Below, piece after piece: positions 1 through 11,400 of a stretch of 64,000 nucleotides of DNA; positions within the stretch are counted from its first letter, which is position 1, and each line of letters opens with the position of its first letter. The notes below the pieces were generated by a model, which saw only the letters and a list, made by a program, of their open reading frames with translations, had not been told where the DNA came from and searched no databases. The translations under genes and the position numbers were made by a program. The DNA is from Eopsaltria australis (taxonomy: Eukaryota > Chordata > Aves > Passeriformes > Petroicidae): contig JAVTVJ010000496.1 of NCBI GenBank assembly GCA_034509425.1, positions 1 to 64,000 of the forward strand. The letters run 5' to 3'.

Positions 1-1263
1 AAAATACAGTTCTAGGCTTCCCTAACTTTACTACTAATAAAATTAAAGTTGACCTAAAACTTTCTCACTCTGTTGATGCATAATAAAATATATGGAAACA
101 CCAAGAGTAAAAAGCCAATTGCTTCTACAAATGGAATACTTTATAAATATAGTAAATTGCTATTTCCAGAGGGAAATCTGAAAATTATAAACAGGAAGTT
201 AGGTTAAAACAGCTCTACAATATATAATACAAAGTGGTTATGAAGCGTGATGTATGAGTTTGATGTCTGTGGCAAAATTTTGAACTGATGTTTTCATTTT
301 TGGAGATAACTGTAGAGAAAGATCCTGCTCTCAAAAGCAGCCAATCTTAACCTCCTTAAACAAAACTTTCAGTGACTAGAGAAAGCCAACTAGAAATTTG
401 TCAGAGTAAGGAGTGCAAGATGAGATCAAACAGAATTATTTGGAAGCCCTGGACTTCACTGTTTCATAGGGTTTACCAATCAGGCTGTTCTCATTAGGAA
501 CACAGTCACAGAAGTGAAAGGTACCTGTGACTGTTGTGTGCTGAAAAGCCTTATCATGATGGTACCCTCCCTATGGCTCACTTAACGTTAGTCTGGTACT
601 GCACATTCTCCAGATGAATTCTGTTTCATGTTCCTGTAGTTGTTTGCTTTTGCTGGAATACTGGAGTACAGCTCTGGTTTCTTGATTACTGAACTCTTGA
701 TTGAGGCTGCTTCTTTCTTGAGAACAACCTAGAATTAAAGAAACACACTCCTCAGAGCAAGCACAAAGAACTGGGGAATTAAGCTGCTGGATGTCTCTGC
801 CTGCCTTTCTTCCCTTTTGATTTAAAATCAGCAAAAATTCCTTACGTGCTAATAAAATTATTCCGGTAACTGAAAAAAATTAAAAACTTCATGTGTATGT
901 CTGTCTCCTGCAATGGCCTTGCTTTACACAGAAACTCCAAACTTACTTCATGAAATACTACTGTTTATACTTCTTGTCTGAGTTGAGGCCCTGAGATGGG
1001 ATTCAAAAACTTCTCAGGGCATTTGCATCAACAATCCGGAATTTTGGTGGTCACAGGACAGGGTGTTTACAAGGTGTTTTCCCCTGAATACCAACAGAGG
1101 TCAGTGTCAACACTAGGGATGAAACCATCACTGGGAGCTTCAGATTTTAACCATTTGGGGACTTGCTCAGTCACTTGTTGACTTTTGTAGTACACGCATA
1201 CTGTTTAGGGAACAAACGGTTATGAGATGAGGGTTGGGATGTAGGACATGCTTCCTGTTTGAT
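1..1263. other. Left-end non-coding flank
   Basis: AT-rich sequence without a supportable gene. The open frames here are short and have no recognisable domain. It is either 3' UTR or intron of LIN7A, or intergenic sequence toward the expected MYF5/MYF6 side; the window alone does not decide. Confidence 0.6.
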
Positions 1264-1269
1264 TTTATT
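1264..1269 (-). terminator. Possible poly(A) signal AATAAA for LIN7A
   Basis: TTTATT on the plus strand reads AATAAA on the gene strand, about 950 nt after the stop codon. It is the only canonical hexamer I found on that strand between the stop and the left end of the window. GT-rich stretches follow on the gene strand (around 1200-1230). It would end the transcript only if the candidate donor after the stop codon is not used, or if the terminal exon lies between. Confidence 0.3.
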
Positions 1270-1845
1270 TAGACAAATTGAGCATATCTATAAATGTATT
1301 CATAGCACAAATTCTCACTGATTTTAAAAAAAACTGCACATACAGAGAACCTCTGGACCTCACATGCCACTGGAAAACTTGCAAGCCTCTTGGAAGCTAT
1401 TGTGATACACAATGTCAGCCAAGAGTGAATGAAATACTTCCTACCAAACTGTATCCAAAACCAAGCACTCAGAGGTGCCCTGCGGAATACAGTCCGGGTT
1501 CCTTCTTGCAAGAAAGAGGCTTGGAACAGTTTTCTCCACCTACCACCAGCAAATCTTGATGTTTCATTGCAGAGTGGTAACAGATCAGTTGAAAATGCTT
1601 TGAACTACCTGAATCTGGTGCCATATTCTTATTTGTTATAAATGCTCTGGTTGTTAATATGAAAAAAACATGCAGATAAGCCAGAAGTGCATAGTGGCTT
1701 TTGATCTCAGGGTTATGAGTTGGAAACTGGCTCCAGAATTTGCTAGTGCCTTTAACCTGTTTGTTTTCAAAATGCATTTTTACTGGGAAAAACCATGTGG
1801 AAATGTACCAAAGAATAAACTCTGCTCATCCTGACTGCAGTAAGT

Positions 1846-2180
1846 GCTGGCTGGGGTCCCAAGGGTACCTCCAGGCCCCTGACTGTACCCCTTGGGGCTC
1901 TCTCCACCCTGTCCACAGCCCAGGAGCTCATGCCAGCCCCTAGGGCCATCATCTTCTGCCCTAGCAATGCCCCAGCAATGCCCCAGGAGGGCCAGCCTCC
2001 AGCTCCCCATAGCTCTGCCCTACCCAGCCATGGGATTCCACTAAACTGAGCCCACCTGTGGGCTCATGTCCCAGCCTGTCTCTGTCCCCAGGCAGGTGCC
2101 CAGGCCTGGAACTCCCTGCTCCTGTCTGGGGCTGGGATGGGCTCTGCCTTGACCGAAGAGGTTGGCCCAGCTGGGGTGGT
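1846..2180. other. GC-rich block just beyond the LIN7A stop codon
   Basis: This block of about 330 bp is markedly richer in G and C than its surroundings and has many CCC and CCAG motifs. It contains a tandem AGCAATGCCCC pair near 1962-1985 and a perfect 8-bp inverted repeat with a 4-nt loop at 2047-2066 (TGAGCCCA/TGGGCTCA). It begins about 40 nt past the stop codon on the gene strand. I do not recognise it. It could be a 3' UTR element, part of an old inserted repeat, or a small GC-rich regulatory island. Confidence 0.4.
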
Positions 2181-2210
2181 GTCAGTGGACTTTAGGGAAG
2201 AACAATGAAT

Positions 2211-2221
2211 CCTCTCACCTA
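2211..2221 (-). other. Candidate 5' splice site immediately after the LIN7A stop codon
   Basis: The minus strand reads TCG TAG GTGAGAGG, with the stop TAG directly followed by a near-consensus donor GTGAGA. If used, the 3' UTR is on a separate terminal exon further left, probably outside or near the left end of the window. A junction with no spacing after the stop would not trigger nonsense-mediated decay under the usual 50-55 nt rule. The match is seen in the sequence; its use is inferred. Confidence 0.5.
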
Positions 2222-2431
2222 CGACATATGGTTTTGCTGTGTAGTTTGCTGCTGTTGCTGCTGTTGAATGAGCAATTGCTGCTGTTGCCGGCGCCGGGCT
2301 GTTCGGAGCTTTTCGAAGCGAGCCTCCATCTCCTCCAGCACCTTGGGAGTGTAGCGCACCACCAGCTTCACGCTGTCCTTGGCTGCCTTCAGCAGCTCCA
2401 CTGCCTTCTCGTGGTGCTCTCCTTCCACACT
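2219..2431 (-). CDS. LIN7A: LIN7A last coding exon 5 (PDZ end, coiled segment, Gln tail)
   Basis: Phase-0 entry after TTGCAG (2437-2432). It encodes residues 149-218, from [19 protein letters not shown] through [10 protein letters not shown], which closes the PDZ domain. A basic helical segment follows ([17 protein letters not shown]), then a Gln-rich tail with runs of 4 and 7 Gln, ending QNHMS. The stop TAG is at 2221-2219. The Gln runs use mixed CAG and CAA codons, which usually limits slippage. The bases right after the stop read GTGAGAGG, a strong 5' splice site match, so the coding part may end exactly at an exon border with further 3' UTR spliced on downstream. Confidence 0.96.
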   Translation of the reverse strand, partial: SVEGEHHEKAVELLKAAKDSVKLVVRYTPKVLEEMEARFEKLRTARRRQQQQLLIQQQQQQQTTQQNHMS

Positions 2432-5400
2432 CTGCAAGCAGGGAGAACAGATTTAACAGTGAAAATAGTGCTTTGATCAAGAGCACTGTCTTTTCATATG
2501 GAAAGCTTGTCAGAGTTTTAAGTAGTTTCCACACCTTACATTTTTTAAGGGACCACTAAAAAGAAAACCTTTAGTAAGACCTATGCACTGCTGGGCCTGT
2601 ATTAATTTTCAAGTCCTGATTTTATGCTAATGCTTGAAACAGTAAATTTCCAAACATGGAGGTGACTTGGCTGTTAAATAGAGTATTCAATTTCTACAAT
2701 TAAGTGGACAGACTGGAGTGCTTTTTAGGCATGTGAATTGTTACACACCGTAAGAAAAAGGGAAAAATTTTCTAATGGTGCATGATTGTCCACATGTGTT
2801 GTAGGACATATTCCAAAAAACAAAAGTATCTCTGCACAGAAGAAAACCCAACAGCCTGAACCTGTGACCTTCACATGGATTTTAGATTATCTAAAAAGTA
2901 TTTTCCTTCCCATCTGAAATAAATCAAAGTTTTACTACCTGCTGTGTTTTAAAACTCTCATGCATACCATGCTATTTAAAATGAAACTACACCCACAGGC
3001 TTCCAAAGAGAAGTAGTAGCATTCAAAATATAAATTCAACCCATGCAAAAAAAGTAACAGCATCATTACAGCAACTGCCATAAGAAAATTCTTTCTATAC
3101 TCATCTCTCCTATTTAACTGAGTAGCATTGTGCAGGAACAGTGAATATGAACTACTTCTGAAGTGGCACACTAAAACCTAGAAGTTTCAAAAACCAGGTA
3201 CAATACACTCTATATAGATAGCATAAACAATTAAAGGTTATTGCTTTGCTAGTTGTCTTCCCTCTCCAGTTAAATATCCTTCAATATATTAATACCATTA
3301 TTTTACGTTTGAGTTAACTGACTAGACTCATGTTTCTACAGAAATTTTAAGATGCTTTGAAAACATTAATGAAACTCAGAGAAATAATGAATGTCAGGTG
3401 CTGAAATGATTACCATAAATAGAGAAAACCTTCAAGAAAATATGCATTTTGAACTGTAAGTTCATAAAATTCCTCCAGTATCTTCAAGGATCTTCAAGAA
3501 AATTCACAATTTCTGATGAGCATATTTGTTAGAAATTGAAGCTGGGATAATTCTGCTAGACAAGCACTGCTACTGAAAAGTAATTGGGAGAAAGAAATAG
3601 TTTCCTTACAAACATCTGAAAAAAAAAAGGAAACCCTTGTTGCATAAGAAACAGTGCATCCCCTAGCCTGTAGCTATTCAATGTTAGTTAGGCTATCATA
3701 ACTAACACATGCTGTAACGAGCTCTCCTTTATAGCACATTCCTTGTGACTGGCTTTGATACTGACTCTTGGAAATATAAGCCTCACCTAAAGAGAAAGTG
3801 TACAAAATTTGGCATTGTTTTATATTTCCTTTTTTGCTTGTAAATCATGACCAGTATAGCATGGCAAGGACATTCAGAGAAAATGACAAGGTATTCAGTG
3901 GTGACATGATTGGTTTGCTGTGCAACAGCATGAACTTACAATAGGCTATGAACAAACAGTGTAACCTCTCAAGCTACAAGAAGTGGAAACATTTGTTTAC
4001 TTTCAAAGTGCAGGATGGTTCTTATTGACGCCAGTAAGAAATCTGATTGTTCTGTAGGGGAATAACAAGATGGTGTGTTTTAATACTTCATTCAACAACC
4101 TAGTAAAATGCATTTAATTCATGACTGTCTCTCTCCTGTTTGCCCCCAGCCTTGTTGTTCCAGTTGAGACAGTATTTTCTAATTAGAAATGAACGGTTTG
4201 ACTTCGTTGCGATCCAAGCCAATGGAAAACTCCCATTGATCTGAATAGTAATGATACAGAATTAAGTCTATTGCACTGAGACATAACCAGAGGGAAAAAA
4301 ACCAAAGGCAATCATAATGCTGCTAAATACAAATCCTGCTCTCTGAACACACCTCACTCAGATCATGACAACCACAATTTTCACCTGTTATTATTAATAT
4401 GATTGTTATACTTGCTCTTAATGCCTTTATTGCTGCTTGCACTCCAATTTTCAAGGTATTACATAAACTTTACCTGCTTAACAATAGCTGCACAAGTGAA
4501 ATAGCAGAGCCCCTTGGAGTGGGGAAAAGGAAAGGGCAAAGGGAGTTGTTTTGCTATTGGAATTATTCCACCTCTGCAAACCTCTAAGGTTGTGCTGGCA
4601 AAGGACTCCTGCTGATGTCGGTCTTCCTGTACAAGGTACTTTGCCAACTGCATTATGCTGGTGGGGAACATTGCAAGAACCTGACACACTCATGTTACTT
4701 CAGAACTGCCCACCAAATGGGTAAAACTGTTCTGGAAAGTATGTATTTACTCAATATGTAATTTTTTATTACACATATATACTTATTCTTTTTTTTTCCA
4801 TGATTGCATTGGCAGATTGCATCAAAGAGAAGAATGCAAAACACTGTAGAGACAAGAACAGCTGAAAGAACTGCAGATACTGAAAGAACTGCAGATACAG
4901 TATGGGCAAATACCAACCATTACTCTATGCTGGATCTTACCATAAATCTAAAAGAAAAAAAATTCACTTCTGTGAAGACAAAAAAGAAAATCTGCTAGCC
5001 CTCAAGTTGAAAAATGAAGAAAAATATTTCTATTAAGTATCTCTAAACAAATACGTGGTTGACAAATTAATAATTATAAATCTACTTTGCATCCTTTCTG
5101 TATCTGACTCACACAAGGTATCTGACAAATGCAGAATCTCTGCCAGATATCAACAGGCACCAGCAAGTGTTTTTGTCAAGCCATCTGCAGGGCTTACTGC
5201 TTTCTATTTCCTTTATTTTTAGGGAGTGTGGGACAAATATATGTAACAAAATCCCCAGCATAACGAGAAAACACTGTTTTTTAACATGCAGTGAAACAGC
5301 TCAAGAAACAGTCTTCCCAGTCATGCTGGGATAACAAATCTGGATTTTGAACACACAGCTCTAATTTTGTGTTGCTAATTATGAAGTTGGATAACCATCA

Positions 5401-8400
5401 GTGATTGAGCACAAACAAGTTACAGATATTTCATGTCCCACCACTGAACTGTCTGTTCTATTGTACATACTGCATATTATTTCCTTTTCTCCAGCTAAAT
5501 TAAGAGAATCACAGAGAACAATGCTAAATTTAGATTTTTTTTTTGTCCTGTCTCAAGCTGTCTGGGAAGAAATAATCACTTCTATAATTTTTGCCTTTTT
5601 ACAAACTATATTGTGTGGGATTATTCAGCCCAAGACTGGTTTATGAACAGTTGCTCATTACCGTGAGGATGGTGAGGTCCTGGAACATGTTGCCAGAAAA
5701 TCTGTTGATGTCCCATCCCTGGAAGTTCAGTGTCAGACTGGATGGGTTCTGAGCAACCTGTTCGAGTGGAAGGTGTTCCCACCCATTGTAGGGGAGTTGG
5801 AACAAGATCATCTTTAAGGTCCCTTTTAACTCAAACCATGCTATGATTCTGTGATTATTTCAAGTATGCAACTTGAATTCAAACTTTAAATTCTGTTATT
5901 TGGACTCTGAATACAAAAATATTTTTCTTGAGTCTCTAAACTTTCTAATTTGTCCACATGCAATTGGGAATTTTGTATTGTGTTTCTTGCTGCATTACCT
6001 AAACATATATTCTAGAGCATGTGCATCAAAATTTTGACTGGAGAATCATAAAACAGAGGTGACCAGAGGGTCAAATTCAATATATATGTTCACCACTTTC
6101 CTCTCTGGTCTTTGCCTAGACACTGTTGACAGTAAAAGGAACCATCCACCAAATAGTAAATTAAAAGTATTTTTGTCTGCCTTTTTAATCACCTGTTGAA
6201 AGAAACAACAATAAAATTCTTTCATTGATTCTAAATCAGCAAAGTTCAGGCACCCAATTTCCTTAGATATTCTGTTTATTTCTTTTTCTTTGAGACTAAA
6301 TAATCTTTCCTTTCTCAATGTGTATTGGTACAAGCAAGTTTTCAGAACTAGTATTTCTCTTTTGAGACCATGATAGCTGACAGAATAAGTGGTAAAAAAA
6401 TATTTGAATAATCTGAAGTGTTACAAAAATATTTTGTTACAAGAGAAAGGGAATAGCCAGTGTTGAGAGAAACAGATGAAAACATAAAAAAGATTTTATT
6501 GTTTATGGGCTTGCAACAGAAAAATTTCAAGTTGTAAAGTCTTAGATTTCTGACTGGATGCAGAAACTGCTACTCTGTGCCTTTGATGCATTTAAATACA
6601 AGGTCAGATGGAGGTTTCCATGGAAAAGTGCAAGCTACATGTTTATGATGGGAAGTGTAGGGTCACATGAATGAATATCCTTACCTTTTCAGTACTTTAC
6701 ATCCCTTTGTAAAAGAGAGCACAAAGCCAAATGAAAGGCAGAATTTGACCCGTATCATGGAGTCAGAGCCTTATGGGTTCTCTATTCCAACAGCCCTTTT
6801 TTTTACCTCCGTATTGACATTCACAGTGAAATTACTGCAAAACACTTCACCTTGATTTGCATGAAAAACCATATAAAAAATGTTCCTTTTTACCAAGCAA
6901 ACATGCTCCCTGTATGTGAACATTTGTACAGCTGATTTCTCTGACAAAGATATCACAGTTGGATGAATATCACTAAAAGAAATCTAGAATGTACCCTCCA
7001 CTGCAAATCAGCACCAAATGTGCTTACCAAATTTCTTTCAGTTTTATGGGTTCAAAGACTTTGAAGGTCACAAGACTACACAAATGCCACTGTGTGCCTC
7101 GAAGGCTACGAAATGAAAGTCTGTTATTAAGTTTTTACTGCAAGAGGAATTTACAGAATTATCAACTAAGGACATAGGTTCCTTGTAAATTAGGCATTTG
7201 GTGTGGATTTAAAATGAAGCTCTTCAAGCGCCCTCCATTACAATAGAAATTGTAATGGTACCAAGTTGTTGGTGGAGCTCTGCCTCACTGCACCACAAAC
7301 AGACACTGGAGGTCTCTTACAGAGCTAATTATTTTTATTTTGTGTGTCTGCATTTTAAATCATGGTGTTAGAACAGCTGGGAAAAATGAAAATCCAGATA
7401 AAAATGAAAGCTCCATCAAATTTCCACATACCACTCCATTAACTGAAAGCAGCTGGTCTCCACGTTTGAGCCCACCATGCCTTTCTGCCACTCCTCCAGG
7501 AATGATGCGAGAAATATAAATAGGTGAATTTTGCTCCTTTCCTCCCATGACATTAAAGCCCAGGCCTTCCTCAGTCTTTGGCAGCTCCACCACTCGCGGG
7601 TGTGAATGGCCTTCACTTGCAGCAAATGCAGCAACTGTTGCCTGAAAGAAAAAAAATTATTGATTTGGCTATTTAGGGGGAGCAGTGATAGACACTTCGT
7701 TGTTTATTTGCAGGAAGAATTCCTTCCTGTGAAAACATTTCAGTATCTTACTGTGATATTTTCTGATTATCTGAAAGTATTTTAAAAACATCAAGTTCTA
7801 TGCCAATGTTTTTGAAATAAAGGAATAAACAGAGAAACAGAGTTTAGGTGACTTGTTGAAGATAATACAGAAAGTTACCAGCAGAGCCAAAAGTAGGCAC
7901 CAGGAAGCCTTACTCCATGGTGGTGATACCCTTATGATCATTAGTGCACTTCTTCTTTGCCTTTTCACAGGTAGAAAAATTATTCCTATGGGATAAGATA
8001 ATGGGATCTCTAATGTATTCTTAGTTGAAATAAAGTGGATGAACTGAATTGTTAACTCTCTGCTTTGCTTTTGGAGTTATGGAATTATTTATTTTAAATC
8101 CTCAATTATAACCTAAAATGAAAAATTTAACTTATCACCTTTGTGAAACCTTACAAATAAGTAACTTCTGGAACAGAAAAAGGAGGTTTTATTATATAAT
8201 TCTGTCAAAACTTTTATTAAAAAAATCTTAAGACAACAACAGATACATAAATCCATTAGAAAAATCTTGATTGTCAATCTTATTCCAGGGGGGAAAAAAT
8301 AACATACTGTAAAAAAAAAATCCAGGAAAATACTGCATTTATACTTGATTTTTCACTACAAGCATTTTCTTACTTATCAGTCTTAATAAAGCCTTAAATA

Positions 8401-11400
8401 AACATTAAGAAAATCTTTTATGGTTCTTAATGTGTTTGTAGTTCAAACTGCTTGAACAATTTTGCATTACACTAATATTTTCGAGCATCTATGCTTATGC
8501 TTACTAGAAGCTAGTGGATGACATGACATGATGGATCATTCTCAAATACATGTTTTTGCACATGCAGAACTTGTCATCATGCATACATATTATGTCAGAC
8601 ATGAATGTGCTAGGAGAATGAAATGCAGACAGCCCAGAAATAACCAGGATATTGCGATATTGAAACACTGCTCTGTAACCTGCTGTTCTATATGAGTAAG
8701 AAATGAGAATGGGAAACACTAATTGGACTTCTCCCCATTTACTAAATAACACAGCAATAATTTCTATGTTTATCTGCAGTGTAAACAAATCAGGATTTCA
8801 TATACACATTTCTCCATATAGAACCAAAGACCTTACAAATTTACGTTGAGGATTAGTTTTCAAATAGAAGCTTAAAAACAGAACTAGGGCCTACAGAAAA
8901 GAAAGTCCTATTTAATATGGAAAATACACTGTAATTGAGAGTATATTAGGTTATTTGCTGCTATTATAGAGCTTGCTTCCCTAAAATACTCTTAAACCAT
9001 TTTGTAACACACTCCCAACCTTCCTCTTCTGATACAGCTTTAAATTAAAATCTCCGAACATAAATACTTAATGGAAAGAGATCTTAGTTCCACTAGGACT
9101 TCAGGGAGTTTATATTCACAGGAATGGGACCATAAAGAAGTATCTCTAAAAAAGATTCATGGATTTTGCAACTTATTTTGCAGAGAATCTGCTATACCAC
9201 ATAAAAGACAGTGTTTTGTGCAAAATGATAATGGGAAAAAGAAAGTCACGGTGGATCCCCTTGTTTGGAAGCATCTATTTTTGTGCATGTTATGAAAATA
9301 CAGAGCATATTTCATACTGGGACACAGAATGGGCTCTTTCATGATGGTGTGAGTTCCTTTATCATTTCAGTAGCAGTAATAATGCAGCTGTCATTGTCTT
9401 AGGATAAAAGAAAGGCAGGTCCACACGGACAAATAGACAATATATTTTATTAAAACAGGCAATGTGTCAGAAAAAAACCCAGGCTTACATTTATCTGTGG
9501 AGTCAATAAAATGCTGACCAAGCCATTTCTGTCACTGTTCATCCTTACCACTTGCTCAGTACCCTACAGTTCCCATTACTTAAAAGAGGAATTTTGACTG
9601 TTTAGTTTCTACCTCCCAAATAACTGTGTTCTCTCTGGATGAGATGTATGGGAAAACAGTCCACTATAATAGGTTGTTGTAGGCAGACTGCTACAGAAGA
9701 ACTAGTAGATTTGCTTTTGCAAAGCAACTTTTCAAAAGCACCATATTCGATAAAATCATTCTCTTTTCTTAAGCTACAGAAGCAGCATAAAGGTTGAAAT
9801 TTTCCATTATGATTGTTACCTGGGAAGTAGCACTGGTTCTAGACTCTGGGCTGCCACTGATGTCTAAATTTTCTTACAGTGTACACACGAATACCTGAAA
9901 CACACACGCGCACAGTCAATTACTAGATCACTTTGGTAACACATATTTCAACAGCTGCACATATCCTACCTTTGCAGTGGCCCTGGCTCGGAACTCGGGG
10001 CAGCCATTAACAGTTATGGTTTCATGCATGTATTGATACACCTAAAATGTTCATGAAAATAAAATGAAATTAATTATAGGAGCAAAACAAGGACTTTATA
10101 TTAACCCAGACAGGAGAGTCCCTTTCCCTCATAGAACTAACTTTCAGTAATGCTGTATTCATGCAGTCACGTAATTAAGTGCTGCTAAACTTGAGCATGC
10201 TTAGGTTAACAGAGAGCATCAATCTGTATTTCTCATGATACTTTCCAAACTTAACTTTACATCTTCCAACACAACTCCCTTCCATTCTCTAGCAAATAGT
10301 TTCCTAAAACCAGAACAGCTAAGTTCTATAATATCAAAAATTCATGTTTCCAGGCAACTGACTTGAATGCAAATGATCTGAAACTGACCTGAGTGGTGTC
10401 TCAGCCTCCAACAATGGCTTCTTTGGTCTCTGAACTTTCTTATGAACTAAAAGACTTAGGAAACTGATTTTTAAAAAATTATGTAAATTGTTCAGCATAC
10501 AGAAGAAGAAGAAGAAGAAGAAGAAGAAGAAGAAGAAGAAGAAGAAGAAGAAGAAGAAGAAGAAGAAGAAGAAGAAGAAGAAGAAGGAGAAGGAGAAGAA
10601 GAAGAAGAAGAATGCTGCTCAGCTGAAGAATGGAAGTGAAAACATGTCTGGAGAAAGGTAACAGTACCACCTTCCATAAACCATAACTGGGAATAAGTGA
10701 AAAGGAGTTAACAGTCTGGTAGGTCAGGTCAGACAAGGTCAATGGGTAAGATTATCCTTTAAAAAGGAATTGTACATACACATAAATTACATAAAATCAA
10801 CACTGCCAATATATATAAATTTTTGTCATTTTTTTCTGGCACATACTTTTGGCTTACTTTCCCTGGTCCTTAACTCTCCCTTTTAAACATCTCCAGTAAA
10901 GGGAAAGGAAAAGGCTTTGTCTTACACTGTCTTTGTTCTCCAGATTTGTTACCTTCTTAGAGGAAGAATAACAACCAAAGTCTTGATACTAGCCAATAAT
11001 TTTGAAAGCAAACTTAAAAGATAAAAATATTTATATATAATGTACAGAAAGTTTTTTGGAAGACAAAAGTGAATGCAAACAAACCAAACCTTTTCTGTAA
11101 CTTTCTTATAAAACCACCAAACTTACAAAAAAAGTTCCAATATGCCACTAATTTACTGTGGGCATTTTCTTGACCTAATTAATCAGAAATTTTGCGTTTC
11201 ATGTGCTTTATGTCTCAGGCTGCACTCCTCAGAAAGAACCTTTGCTGTTAAAGTATGTTAGTTTTTACAATCTCCTTAGGCTCCTCGAGAGTACAGATTC
11301 AAATGTGCTTTCAAAAATTTATTTACCTTTCATTCATTTGCTGATGCTTTAGCAGAAATGCCAAAACTTTCTTCTTTGGTAATGTAAATGTTACTTTGGC

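Larger units (their letters stand above)
2432..7431 (-). other. LIN7A intron 4 (5.0 kb)
   Basis: AT-rich intron with GT-AG ends (donor GTATGT at 7431, acceptor TTGCAG at 2437-2432). It holds one CR1 tail (5655-5856), an 18-bp tandem pair (4862-4897) and a 10-bp perfect hairpin (7235-7258). No other coding signal was recognised. Confidence 0.9.

Noticed and set aside
2064..2534. 156-codon minus-strand frame overlapping LIN7A exon 5
   Set aside because: Wrong frame relative to LIN7A; it reads across the acceptor and through the GC-rich block.
10479..10742. Frames with long poly-Leu or poly-Ser runs
   Set aside because: Translation of the GAA/TTC microsatellite; not a gene.
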